Part shown: positions 1-11,805 of the stretch, piece after piece
How the letters are laid out: the number at the start of each line of letters is the position of its first letter
Position numbering within the stretch: position 1 is the stretch's first letter
Assembly (NCBI GenBank): GCA_012932865.1
Contig: SAXG01000030.1
Span: 1-64,000 of the forward strand
Reading direction: 5' to 3'
DNA length: 64,000 nucleotides
DNA from: Amylostereum areolatum
Taxonomy: Eukaryota; Basidiomycota; Agaricomycetes; Russulales; Stereaceae
Program-made: the position numbers and the translations under genes
Notes under the pieces: generated by a model
Told to the model about the DNA's origin: nothing
Database searches by the model: none
Seen by the model: the letters and a program-made list of their open reading frames with translations, nothing else

Positions 1-1716
1 TGCAACAGAAGAGGGCCGGGAAAGGGAAGCGGCTGGAGTGGCAGGAGGGGATGCATGTTGAGGTGTAGGCTGCATAAGGGGTTCCAGTCGAGGAGCGTTC
101 TTGACCTTCTTGGCCGGTACGGGAGGTACGGATGTGCGGTACATATCTGTGGGGGGTGACTGCGCTGGCGAGGAAGGGGCGACGGTCTCAGGGGAGTACC
201 CTTCCAGAATCGAAGGAAAATAGGGTGTCTGTGCGATTGAGCCCGAGCTACCGGCACGTTTCCTCTTATTCTTGGCCGCGACAGATGAGGTTGAAAGTCC
301 GAAGGCGCAGGGCTCCCTCGTAGACTCATACTGCTTGACACTGGTGTCAAGGGGGGTAGCTCGGTTCATGAACAACGGCTGGAGAGCTGATGGCATAGTA
401 GTCCCAGGAAGCTAACGAAGGGTACGTTAGCATACGAAATCCCATCCATAAACTTGGTACTTACCCCTTCAACAAAAATCGACAAGGTCCGGTCACGTTG
501 TACCTTCAGATTTGCGGACTGGCTGGTCTCCGTCCCATCTGGCGCTATCCGAAGAAAGTTCTGGCGGTATCGACCGCGCATGGCGTACACCTTCGCTGGG
601 CCGTCGATGCGCGAGGGTCCGCTCTGCAGCTTTTCGCACACCTCCTTGGCGTCGGCCCAGTACGCGGGTCCGCTTTCGGGGTCCTCGTACGGCTTCAGTT
701 GTACGCGTATTTCCGCGAGCTCCTCGATGTCCGCTCTTCGGTCGGAGATGAGGACGGTTACCATGCGTGGCTTGGGGGCAGGTGCACGTGTGGGAGCGGG
801 AGTGGGGAGGGGCGCGGGAGGATATCGATGCGGGGTGAGGTGCGTAGGCGAAGGTATTGAGTGGCTGTGTGTTGTTGCGGCCTTTCGGGTGCGTTTGGAA
901 AGATCGAGGGGGGGTAGGAGCCTGGGGAGGCGCCTGTTCGTTCACCGAGGGTGTGGATGGAGGCAAGTCGGGATGGGTGGATGCCGCCGTGCGTGGCGTT
1001 GGTGGAGCAGAGAATAGATCGTCATGGAAAGACGTCGGAGAGGGTAGCGGGTCGGGGTCCGGGGGAGGGCGGTGCGTCCTGAAGGATGAGGTGGACGGTG
1101 CGGAGGATGGGACGGGCGGTGGCAATGAAAGCGCAACCCGTGAACGCGCAGCTGGACGTTGACGTTGGTCGCTTCCGCGGAAGACAGATGTATGTGCGCC
1201 GACGCCCACGGAGTTCGCCATGTCCTGCTTGGCTTGTTTCTTGTACTCCTTGCCGAGGCGAAACTGGGCACCGTACGGCACGGCCTCGGCGGGCTGGGGA
1301 ACCTGATTGGTGGAGTGGGCGGTTGGAGACTGTGCTGCAGGCTCGCGTGGAGAGAAAGCCTCTATTGGCGTAGAATTGGCCGGGATTTTGCACTCCATGC
1401 GTTGATAGGTTTCCGAAAGACAGCGGAGGAAGCTGAACGGCCGGTCGACGGTTGTGGTCGGGTTTCGCCTTCGTCCTCAGACCCGGTCGATTGAAGCAGA
1501 GGCTGGTCACGGGTTAGTCGGGAAAGATCAGGCAGTGTACAGAACATACCTTTGTGCGAGACAAGTGGGCTCTGTGGCGATGTCAGCGTCGGCGCAGGCC
1601 AAACGACACGAAACGTACATTTCAGATTCAGCATCCGAGTCGCTGTAGACCGTCGGACGCTTCTTGCGGCCAGCTTCTGGACGAAGGTCGTAGTCGCTGT
1701 CGTACACGTCGGCCAT
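1..1716 (-). CDS. Pro/Ser-rich hypothetical protein, 3' part outside the window
   Basis: I do not recognise this gene. A start ATG at 1714-1716 opens an acidic N-terminus (MADVYDSDYDLRPEAGRKK). It is followed, after small introns, by a stretch with QFRLGKEYKKQAKQD near 1,200-1,260, long Pro/Ser/Thr-rich sequence, and a compact conserved-looking segment at about 466-764 (VQLKPYEDPESGPAYWADA). A clear 53-bp intron lies at 412-464: donor GTAAGT, TGCTAAC-like branch site, and TTAG acceptor, phase 0. The frame then runs on as LPGTTMPSALQPLF and KKVKNAPRLEP to base 1, so the gene continues off the window. Splicing between about 1,400-1,640 and 770-945 could not be settled because two frames are open. 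The reading direction is well supported; the function is unknown. Confidence 0.6.
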
Positions 1717-2145
1717 GATGAGGGGTATGAGGAGCGAGCAAGAGCTCGAGAGGGAGGTTATACATGCCGAGAAAGTCGAACAATGGTTGCGACCGAAGAG
1801 TCGAACAATGGAGTCCCTGTCGGATTTACATAAGCAGTGATCGCGACCACGTGCATATCTATAAAGCGCGACGCGCGTCCATGCGGTTGCCATTGCCGGC
1901 TTGCCCAAGTGGCGAAGTCTGCCATATCGTAGCGTCCTTTAGATTCCGGGTGCGATTTTTAGAGTGCTCGTAGTAGAAATATTACATCAATACCAGCCGA
2001 TCTTATCCCGTGAAGTGGGGTCTTCCCTGTTGTCATGCGCCAGCAAATATGTAGTGATTAGTATACTAATTGTACTTAACTGGGTAACTACTGGTTGCTC
2101 GTCCTACGTATTAGTACCGTGTGGTGAAACTTGGAAACTGTCAAT
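1717..2145. other. Intergenic, no gene seen
   Basis: This stretch lies between the start of the Pro/Ser-rich gene and the stop of the secreted-protein gene. Open frames are short and have no splice support. It probably holds the promoter of the minus-strand gene to its left, but I see no definable element. Confidence 0.4.
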
Positions 2146-2877
2146 CTAGAACGTCAACCCGGGAAGTATGATGTTAACGTTGATAGGGACGCAGGTATCA
2201 TACGAGAAACGCGTCATCGTAGCCCTCTCGATTGCGTTGAACACAACAACGTCGACGTCGGGTGCCTCGCTGCTCTTGCAAAGAGAGTACTCGTCGGAAG
2301 AGCCGTTCGCGCCAAGCTCGAACGGAAAAGTTGTGCCGTGAGGGCTAGTGTTGAACTGCAATTACGTATGCCACTCGTCAGTGATTTTACCTTCGAGTTC
2401 GGGTAAAATAAACGCACATATTCGCAGTAAGATGCGCCGGCGGGCTCCTCTGGCGGAGCATCGGGAGAGTTGAACGTGAGGAAGGTGTTCGCGTCGGGGA
2501 CGAGGTTGGACGTCTGCTCGTCTGGGCTGCTTCCGAAGGGGAACGACTTGATGACGCCGGCGACCATGGTGAAGTTGTTTCCGAGGGGGTTCGCGACCGT
2601 GTCCTGGGTCTAGGGAATGCGACACCATTAGTCAACGGTGCGAGTGAGCAGGGGAGACAACGCGTACCGCGAGGACGCTGATTCCGGGAGCATAACCAGG
2701 AACGACACCCAGAACGAGGGGACGCTGGACGCTCTCATCGTCCCGGTTCGTCGCGAGCAAAGTGAACGATTGGACATCGAGAACGCTGTTGAAACTGCAT
2801 GCGGTGGCGCGTTTGGCCATGGGCGTGGCCAGAGCCGAGGCAGCCAGAGAGAGAATGGCAACGGTCGAGGAGATCAT
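2146..2877 (-). CDS. Small secreted protein, 203 aa, function unknown
   Basis: The ATG at 2875-2877 starts a signal peptide (MISSTVAILSLAASALATP) followed by AKRA, which looks like a Kex2-type site. Three exons (2668-2877, 2418-2609, 2146-2355) are joined by phase-0 introns of 58 and 62 bp with GTACGC..TAG and GTGCGT..CAG borders, giving 203 residues and a TAG stop. The mature part has four cysteines (TACSF, SYCEY, SLCKS, YDTCV), which could form two disulfides, and several N-glycosylation sequons such as NFT and NGS. I infer export to the medium or the cell wall. No family is recognised and it is not a hydrophobin, because the eight-cysteine pattern is absent. Confidence 0.8.
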
Positions 2878-3750
2878 GATTGTCCAAAGGAGATGAGGTT
2901 GCGGAATGGAGAGCTAGCAGACAAATCAGTTGTTGAGGACTAGAGGAAGCGAGCGAAGAGCGATGTTTACTAAATTCGACCTTCCCTTCTTCTTATACTC
3001 GTCAGAGCTGTGTGTATTTCACTACAACGCCATGAGCGAAACGGACAGGAGTCACCGTGTAACAGGACTGGCACTGGCATAGCCTGCCCGGCGAGAGGAA
3101 GAGAGGTGTTTGGACCAATATGAATCCATTCGAGTAGGGTTATGGGCGCCAGTGATTGTATTGAAGGTGGTGTTATGTCGGTGCGGCCCGCCGATGGCTC
3201 GTTCAAACCTTTCCAACGAACCATGCACTATACGAGCTCTGTAAAGGGTTGTGAACAGGATAATCAAAAGCACGCCCGTCTTTCCACCACGCATGCCCTA
3301 AATTCCAGGCTGTAGAACTGAGGACCTGGTTCATTTGCGTAACCCGCTGAAATTTCCGAAAGGCGTACCGCATCAGGGCGCTACTGAAGGCGATCCGTGT
3401 GGACAATGTACGGCGGGCGCACCTGCCGCCATCACATCGCCGACGTCAAGTGTTTCGCCGTTGAATGAGATCAGCATGGGCAGCACAGGGCGATACTTAC
3501 ACCCATGAACGGCTTCCCCGCCCGCAACCACTCCTACGGGCACTATCCCCAATGATATAGGTATGACGGCGAACACGGCCATCGCGGAAGGATATGGAAC
3601 TGAAGTCGCGGAGATCCAGGGAGATCCTTATGAATCTGCTTTCCTCTGGATAATTGCTCTAGTTTTTCTCGGCTACCTATGATACACAAAAGCTTCCTGT
3701 GAAGGAAAGGATGGACTACAACGTGAACCACTATCCATCCAAAACGCCGA
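2878..3750. other. Intergenic, no gene supported
   Basis: Several 60-100 codon frames exist on both strands, but none has a recognisable domain, signal peptide or convincing splice chain. The region separates the secreted-protein start from the glycosyltransferase stop and should hold the former's promoter. Confidence 0.4.
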
Positions 3751-6700
3751 TCAGCTCTCGAGACATATCCGACCGAAGAGACACCGTACCGGGCCAGTCT
3801 CCCTCCCCGCCATCCGCTTGTCCAACAACTCCTTCGCAATTCCGTAATGGTCCAACTCCAGCACCTCCCTCATCCGATCAGTGATCGACTCGATCCGCAT
3901 ATCGTCCATGATGAACCTAACAATCCAACCGCAGTCAGTAAGTACCGGCGGCAAGGTTGGACGGTTTCCTTACCCGTCAATGGGATTCTCGACCGCCGCG
4001 CGCACAGCATCGACGAATGCCTCCTCGTCATCTTTGAACACGTTGTAGACGTATGGTGGGTCGAGGTACTTCAGGATGCCATGCTGAGCGTCCCAGTGAG
4101 CGCGGTTGGATGGATCTTCAGGGTCCCACTAGACAGGACAAAAGGTTAATCTCGAGGCGGTTCATACAAAAGAAGGAGACGCTTACGCTGGCAACCGGGT
4201 TCAAGAAGGGAACACCCAAACACAGGGCTTCATACGGCGTCGGAGATCTGTTCACGCCCGAGATCAGCCACAAACCCGCCTGGTTCGAGGGACGACCTCA
4301 CGTCGAAGGACTCCCAACGCCGACGAGTAACACGCTCCTGGACAGCTCTTCCATGAACCGATTTTGTTGCAGGATTCCCAGGTTCTCCGTGTTCGCTGGG
4401 ACAAACGCCTTCGGGTCGCCCACGTCCGTCGAGTTCGCCGCGCCGAGGACGAAGGTGACGCCGGTCTCGCGCCCGGCGGCGGCGAAGTATTCGGGAGGCC
4501 ATGCGCGGTCTTGCGGGTTGGCGAGGTTTTCGAGGCGCTTGGTCATGATGTAGACGCGGGACTTGCGGTAGATGTGTGGGATGACGGGGACCTGGGCGCA
4601 GGTAGACTCGACGCTGTAGCCTGTGTAGAAAGTCTCTTCGTGGCCGTCCAGCGAGTATGGTTCGGGACTGAGCTAGATGAGCGTGATGACGATATTTAGG
4701 TACCATTCGGAACAGGCGAAGGAGAGGACGTACCGTCCACCGGGCCCCAAGAGGGCTTTTCACACCCGGCCAAAACGAGAATGCGAAAATCTGGAACAAA
4801 CATTAGCCAGTGCGGCAGAAGGTAGGAGAGCTGATTGACATACTTTCCATATAGGAATGCCCAGAGGATTGTGGGGTGTCTTGATGCAGTACGTGTCCGC
4901 GTCCCAGCACTCGTTCAAGTCTCCTTCTTCCATAAACACGGCCATGACGACGGATGGGAACATCTGATATAGGCGTACTGGAAGGAGCGCGAAGGGTCAG
5001 TGAGAAAGAGGTAAGAACGTGCTTGGCCACTCACGTAGGTGGTCTATGCCGTCTGCGAACAGATATGTGTATCCCAAGCTATCCAAAGCGGCCATCTAGC
5101 GTGGATTTAATAGGATACACCACCAGCAGTTGCCTCAGCATGACTCTATGCGGGGCCATTCGGATGAGTCTGATGGCGTGACCAAGGGTTCACGCTAGCA
5201 TCGTGTCAGCTTCAATCCAACCCCCTCAATCTCGGCGCCATTCCGATTATCCGTTGCGAGAAAGTCGGCTTCGCGCCCAAGTCAGCGTGAGTACAGGTTG
5301 TCCTCTCAGTTTCAATCCCCACAGAGTCCTCGATGGACGGCGACGAGCGCGGGTTATGTAAGCAGTATTCATTTTCGTCGTCGCGCCAAGTCATCCTCGA
5401 CTCCTTGTTTCCTCTCACCACGTCCTTCTCTTCTCCCCGTCCTTCACCTGGCCATAACCCCTCATCTGTAATGGGCGACTCCGACGTACCGAGATTTGGA
5501 CGGCGCGTCAGGGTTTCCGTGGATGTACGAAGGGTTGGGTATGGACTCTCCCTTCGACACTCTCATGTGGGCATCATCCAGAGTCTGGACCATGGTGCGT
5601 GTTCTATTCACTTACCGCCCACCTGCCCTCACGACAGCATTCAGGATTTGCACATGCTCCGGCGCCCCTCTTGTTGTCGCTGGCAGTCGTCCTCACCTTC
5701 GCTCGCGGCCTTGAACTTTACTCCTGGTCTTGAACTTTGCTCGTGGTCTTGAACTTTACTCTCGGTCTCTCGATTTTTGCTTGCGGTCTTGGTCCTCGCT
5801 CGCGATCTTGGTCCCGCTCGCGCTCCTCTCTGGTCCTGGCTCTCTGTCCCCTGGCTCACTGGGTTCCCTGGTCTTATCTCGGTCTCCGTCTGGTCCACCT
5901 GCTTTGTTGGCATCCCAGGTAACCCTCTCTCACCTGTCATCCCTCTCCATATATCCCGTAGCAGCCCCCATATACTCTGTAGTTATCAAATGAAAATATC
6001 ATGATTTTCTTCCTTCTACATCAGGATAAGATCGCGATAAGCACGATTTAAGCCAGCAACCCGCCGAGCGATTCTTGATGAGCTTAGTAAGATTATTGGA
6101 TTGAATCCAAAGAACCTCAGCTTCGGGCCCAAGGGAATTCGTTGAGCGTGATATCCGCTTGACATTTTTGGATTCCATCCATCGGCACACCAACTTCAAA
6201 CTCAGGGGCGTGATATCGGAATGAAGCTGAGGGATCGCCTGGTGGTGTTAGACACCAAGGACAGCCAGACACGCACGATGGATCGTGCCCTGATGTGAAA
6301 TCTTCGTCAGGTAAAGATCGTTAAAGCATGGGAAGTACGCACCACACATCTTCTCCTCCTACCCATCCCTCAACCCCTCCAACGAAATGAAAGGATGATA
6401 AAATGACAACTGTCGAGTGTCTGCGTCAACATCGGGGGGAGTCGCCACACGCGATGAGGGAACTGACTCTTGTCCTGTCGTCGATGGACCATATCAGTCA
6501 TGCTGTTGCGGGTCTCCAGTCAAACGACGCACCTGATTCTCCACACATTCTCCATTCATCATACACGAGAGCATCCGGCTCAAGGCCTTGTTGTTCAACC
6601 CCTCCCATCTCTGCCTCCCATCAGGGCGCGGAACGTCTGAATAATCGGGGAACAGCTCCTTCGGTACGGTTGGTCGAACGACGTCGGGATATGACGCGAC

Positions 6701-6913
6701 GAAAAGCTGGGGCCGTTCTGGACATTGGGGAGTTTGAGCGGTCTTCGCGCCACGAAGCCCGAAGGGGCTATCGGCCGGCACCTTGACCGTGATGTCGTAG
6801 GAGAGCACGCGATTCATTTTGAGGTAGTACAGGACGGCAAACCACAGCAAGAAGAGGAGGATCAGGAAGCGGAAAGAATGCCTAGAGATGGAGAACCGAT
6901 AGGGAGAGGGCAT
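3751..6913 (-). CDS. Glycosyltransferase family 18 (MGAT5-like), type II membrane protein
   Basis: The ATG at 6911-6913 opens a short cytosolic tail and one signal-anchor helix (residues about 12-32, FRFLILLFLLWFAVLYYL), the layout of Golgi glycosyltransferases. Later exons contain VVILSSFHFVGG..GWVGGEDVW (about 6,340-6,420), AALDSLGYTYLFADG, LNECWDADTYCIKTPHNP, KRLENLANPQDRAWPPEYF, ENLGILQQNRFMEELSRS and SPTPYEALCLGVPFLNP. The last three match the nucleotide-sugar-binding half of GT18, which in animals adds beta-1,6-GlcNAc to N-glycans. The fungal substrate is not established. The gene ends with RCLFGRICLES and TGA at 3751-3753. At least six short introns are clear, plus one long one (5,096-6,338). 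The exon-1/exon-2 junction near 6,430-6,520 is uncertain because the best donor and acceptor differ in phase. Confidence 0.85.
5096..6338 (-). other. Unusually long intron (about 1.24 kb) in the GT18 gene
   Basis: The exon ending in GGEDVWC (donor GTACTT at 6338) and the exon starting MAALDSLGY (acceptor CTAG at 5096-5097) are both phase 0 and adjacent in the family alignment. The 1,243 bp between them would be one intron. It contains a CT-rich stretch at about 5,640-5,930 with imperfect CTTGAACTTTACTC repeats and no convincing coding exon. It may hold a tiny missed exon or an old insertion. Confidence 0.5.
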
Positions 6914-7211
6914 GATGAACGGGTATAAGGGAAGCTGAAGTGTGGTCCGAATATCTTCATCCTCAAGGTCCTGATTCCTGAAGGCGCTACCTAGGTACGA
7001 CGGGCGCTCGTCTTGATAAAGAAGAACGTGTCCGCAAGGCCATTGCGGAGAATTGGCGTAATCTTTGCGAGATGGGGGAGCACTGGAGAGGAAGATGTCT
7101 GCTAGCAGCTGCTAACAGGGAGAGACTAGAGTTGACTTGTATGAACGGGCGTAAGTGGCCGATTTTCGTCTCAGAGCGCACAGTGGAATCATCACGTGAC
7201 GCAGAATCCAT

Positions 7212-7484
7212 TCAACGCCCAACGACCCCATCTGAATAATACGCGATTCCAAAGGTAAACACAATGTACAGTACCACACAGAGCATCGATATAAATTCAT
7301 ACATAGAGATGGTGAGTTCCTTAGGCATCGCCAAGCGCGGAGAGCGAATTGCTGAGCCCGTCGCGTCGCTCTTGCTGCTCACGGTGGACACGCCCAAGGT
7401 GTCGGAGACTGCGAGAGAGCCTCGAGCTATAGCGATGCTCAGGCAGATGGTATCCCGCTCGATGTAACCTACGACATGGTGCAT
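7212..7484 (-). CDS. Possible 90-aa single-pass membrane protein
   Basis: An uninterrupted frame runs from ATG at 7482-7484 to TGA. It has a polar N-terminal half and one hydrophobic helix near the C-terminus (SMLCVVLYIVFTFGIAYYS). It lies between the GT18 and GH31 genes, all on the minus strand. No family is recognised, no intron is needed, and it could be a chance frame or part of a longer spliced gene. Confidence 0.3.
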   Translation of the reverse strand: MHHVVGYIERDTICLSIAIARGSLAVSDTLGVSTVSSKSDATGSAIRSPRLAMPKELTISMYEFISMLCVVLYIVFTFGIAYYSDGVVGR

Positions 7485-7730
7485 ACGACTATCCTAATGA
7501 TGACTAAGCCGGCATACTCCGACGTAGAGTCCGGGGATCCGCCAGGATCCCCTACCCCAACGGGCCCAGTGATCCTAGCATACGGCGGTAGAATGATAAT
7601 CCATGTATTCTCCTTAGATAAAGTCTAGCGAGTTCAGGTTCGCCAGTAGTGTGCTGAAGCAGAGCGTATATCCAGCGTAAGGTCTCAAATTTTGACAGAA
7701 ACGACCGTCTCTCCATCGCCTGCCCCCATC

Positions 7731-10700
7731 TCAATCACCAGTCCGGCTTTTGCCACCTTTAATATCCACGGACCATCCAAAGTTCCCTCGACGACTTCTA
7801 CCTTCAGCTCGGCGCCGCCCCTTCCACAGCACCTCCAGCTTCGCCGCAACCGTCCACGGTATCCCGCTGTCCGGAATCTCCAAGCTCAGTGCAATATTGT
7901 CTTCACCCTCCGCGTTCACGACGACTTCTACGCCCTGCGTCCAGTCGAACGCCGACCGAGCCCTCTGTCCGTCTGCTCTTTTCTCGATGGCACGCACGAT
8001 TGCCCTCCCAGGCCTCACCAACAGCGGAATACTCATAAAACCGTGCGTCTCGACCACCCACGCGGGTCCTTTTCTCGTCTTCCCGTCCAAGAGTCCGTAC
8101 CACGACCCCTCTGGGACGTAGTACTGTACCTCTCCGGACTCGCTGAAAACGGGTGCGACGAGCAGATCCGGACCAAGCATATACTGGGCATCGAGTGTCC
8201 ACACGGTGGGGTCGGACGGGAACTCGAGGAAGAGAGGGCGCATCATCGGGACCCCGGTTTTGTGCGTTTTCAGCGCGGTAGAATATAGGTATCTTGTGGC
8301 ACGAAGGTTCGGATGAGCGCGTGTATTTTGGGGAGAAAGAACGTACGGCATGAGGGAGTGCTTGAGGTGGATAAAATGCTTGAGGACGCGGTCTGCTTCG
8401 CCGGTTTCGTCGATAAGCCACGGAACCTGCGATGCAAGTCACTTCGCGGATGGCGAGTACGAGGGTCGCGAATAAACAGACCCTGAAACTCCCACTGCCG
8501 TGCAGACGAGAATGACTAGACAATGCGCCAAACGCGAACCATCGTTTATACAGTGCAGGATCCGGAGTGCCTTCAAATCCTCCTGATGAGACGAAAGTCC
8601 ACGACAATACATGAGTGTATGCACCGGTGGAGGGGTGGAAGGGACGCTCACCGATGTCGTGCGCCCAGTATCCGAACCCACACAACCCCAGGCTCAATCC
8701 TCCCCGCAGCGTCTCTGCCATCGCTTCGAATGTCGACATTGGATCTCCACCCCAATGCACCGGGAATCTCTGTCCTAAAAACGCCTCGGGTTCCATCACG
8801 TCTTCCGAAGTCGAATAACGCAAGACGAACCTCCCGCGGTGGCAGACCGCGCAAAGACAACCGCCTCATTCTTCCCGAGCTCGCGCTCGAGGACCTCGAA
8901 CGTGCATTTGTTGTAAAGGAACGCGTAAAAGTTATGCATCTTCTCCGGATTGGAGCCATCGTAATAGACCGTGTTTCCCGTGGGGATGCGCTCGCCAAAA
9001 TCCGTCTGGAGTCGTGGCAAGGTAAGAATGGTGGACGGAGACATCTCGTCTCAGACATACTTTGAATACGTCGACGCCCATGTCGATGAGCGCTTTGAGC
9101 TTTGACTGGTACCATCCCCACGCACCGGGGTTCGTGAAGTCAACGATGACCATCCCTGCTTGCTACATCGCGGACGAACGGAATGAGCGCCGAGTAGAAA
9201 GAACAGAAACTGCGAGTACTAACCCAGTAATCCCACTGCCAAACGCTTCCGTCAGGCTTCTTGATAAAGTATCCTAATGAAATCCATATGACTACGGAAA
9301 GCCATGAGAGGCGATAGAGTGCTTGCCCTTCTCCGCTCCCTCATCGAATAGCTTGCTCTCTTGCGCGATGTACGGATTGATCCACACGCATATCTGTTAC
9401 CCGCCTTCATTGACGTCATAGAATCTCCCAAGATAGCATACACGCACCTTGTATCCCTTCTCCTTCAACCTCTTCAGCTGTCCTCTCGCGTCCGGGAAAA
9501 ACTCGGGGTCGAATTCGAAGTTGCACCACTCAAAACCCCGCATCCAGAAGCAATCGAAGTGGAACACGCCCACAGGTATGTCACGAGCGTCCATGCCCTC
9601 CAGGAACGTGTTGACGGTCTTCTCGTCATAGTTTGTCGTGAAAGAGGTCGTGAGCCTATGCAGATAGTGAATACATCATCAGGTTAAACAGTTCGACGAA
9701 GGAGAAAGTAAGTGCTTGTGTACCATAGGCCAAATGTCCATGCGGGCGGCAGAGCGGAACGGCCGGTGATGAGGGTGTATTTTTCGATGATCGCGGCAGG
9801 CGTTGGTCCATGAACGATGTATACTGAGAGCGATTCGAACGGTGCAGAGATGTTCACGCGAGTCGTCCCTAACGGCAAGCCATGTAAGATGGATAGCAGC
9901 GGGATCTGAAGAAGGATGACCGACGCTCGCTCTGCACCTCGAAGCTAACCGCACCGGGCGACGCGACGAACATCCCGTATCCCTTCGAGCTGAGATAAAA
10001 CGGCACGTTCTTGTAAGTGTGCTCCGACGACGTCCCTCCGTCCTCGTTCCACATGTCGATGGTCTATACCAAAACGCCTTCAGACGAATTCAGCTGCCAA
10101 AACAGCCTCAACCCCACCTGCCCGTTCTTGACAAACGGCCCAAACCGCTCGCCAAGGCCGTAGATCTTCTCACCCACCGCCAAGTCGAACTGGTACGTGA
10201 ACCAGCGCTTGCCCGCGTCCGGGTCGGCCATCGCCTTGTTCGGATGGTGGTCGTTCGTGCCCGCCTTCACATACCCGACCGAGCGCCATCCGAGGCGCGT
10301 CAGACGCTGGTCGGGCGCCTTGGAGATGCTCGTGGGCGCAGGTACCCCGTGCGATCGGATATCGATGCTAAACGCGTTCGGGGCAGTGTCGACGGTCGCC
10401 GAAAGCGTGTCCGTCGCAATCTTGAGCTCTGTCGCGGTTTTGAATGTCCGAAGGCCGTCGGTGCGCTGGGAGGCGAGCGCCTTGGCGGCTTGGTCTGGGA
10501 AGAGTTCGAATTCGGGGCCTTTGGTGCTCGGAGTTTGGGCTTTCCAGTGGTAGCTTTCGAGGAGAAGGATATCTGGGAGGGGCGAGGAGCATTCGAGAGT
10601 AATGGTAGGGGTGTTAAGTGTGTCTCCGCGATGGTTGATGTGTCTTGTAGTCTAAGTTGCAATGAGGAGAGTTGGGATGCGAGGAGCGAGGATCGATGGA

Positions 10701-10826
10701 GGTCTATGTACGTACGGTTACACAGCGGATGCTGTCGCCGCGCGCTTCGCTTTTCACGACCTCGGTGGCCCAGTTAACCACCGTGTCTTCCGACAAAGTC
10801 CACATTCCCTTAGAAAATTTGACCAT
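7731..10826 (-). CDS. GH31 glycoside hydrolase, alpha-xylosidase (YicI-like)
   Basis: The ATG at 10824-10826 starts MVKFSKGMWTLSEDTVVNW, and the frame can be followed through about ten short introns to TGA at 7731. Segments in order: GEKIYGLGERFGPFVKNGQ, MWNEDGGTSSEHTYKNVPF, LTTSFTTNYDEKTVNTFLEG, FHFDCFWMRGFEWC, INPYIAQESKLF, VDVFKTDFGERIPTG, FPVHWGGDPMSTFEA, and TPMMRP-like GVPMMRPLFLEFP. The Asp in KTDFGE is the family's catalytic nucleophile and the Asp in HWGGD is the expected acid/base. These motifs match the alpha-xylosidase branch of GH31, which removes alpha-linked xylose, for example from xyloglucan oligosaccharides. No signal peptide is seen at this start, so the enzyme is likely intracellular. 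All catalytic segments are present, so it is probably functional. Confidence 0.9.
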
Positions 10827-10869
10827 GGCGATGTCGAAGAAGTCAGCGCGATCTTCTCAACGACTGAGG

Positions 10870-11567
10870 TTATCTCATACCATCGAAGATATGTTGACAT
10901 TGCGCCCATGGCCGGCGGTCCGAAAGCCACACAAGCGCCTTGGGAACGAGCACGGGGCATAGATACACACGCGAACAAATGCTGTCGATGCCGAGAGCTG
11001 GGTGCAGGAGTATGACGGGTGTGCCGATCGAATAATGGGTCGTCTGACCAACGTCGCGGGTGTTGGGCTCGGAGATGAGTGTCGCGAGGCTTGAAGTTGA
11101 GAGCGGAGACTCGTCTATGACGCTGCTCTCCCGTGTTAAGTGCGCCTTCTTGGCGATGCGTCTGCCTTGGGTCATACGTCAGTTCTCGTGAGTTTCTTGT
11201 CTCGGGGCCTGGACGTGGTCTCGACAATCGATAGCAGCACCACACGAGGTGGAGCTTAGGCACGGGGTGGATTGCATTATGTCTCTTGGTATATGTTCCA
11301 AAGACATTGTCGAAAATGAGATAGAGAGGTTCGACGGGCGAGGAGGGAAAGAATGTGAGAGCGACGAAAGGGAGGTCCCGCCGTTTTTCGGAAGTCGCGC
11401 TGCGCATCCAGCTTTCCCATCACGTGCTTGAAAGCGTACGGGCCTCGAGGCGCGCCGGCACTCGTCCCGACCGCGGCAGAAAATGTTTTCCTCTGAGTCT
11501 CACATCCTCGAACCGCAGCGGACAGCAGTACGGGCCCTCCCACACCAACGCCTAAAGGGACCCGCAC
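10870..11567 (-). CDS. Possible unassigned minus-strand gene
   Basis: Protein-like stretches appear in shifting frames here, for example FVALTFFPSSPVEPLYLIF near 11,300 and TPVILLHPALGIDSIC near 11,000. They could be exons of a spliced minus-strand gene upstream of the GH31 gene. I could not build a continuous chain of donors and acceptors, and no domain is recognised. The region may instead be the GH31 promoter. Confidence 0.2.
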
Positions 11568-11805
11568 ATCATCTGGAGGTGGTTAGAGCTTGGCCAGTTA
11601 ATCATCGACATCGCATACAGTACGTGCTCCAATGCGCATGCCACTCCCGCTTGTCATTTATATCGAGGGTACTGATTCCGCACACCTTATAGCCTGCGCA
11701 GTCAGGCTATGTTCCTTTAGCCTCGACCTCCGACTTGGAATATCGCACCCAACCTTTCCCTTCGCGTCCGCCACACACCCTTCGTGGGCTCTGCGCCGTC
11801 CAGCC

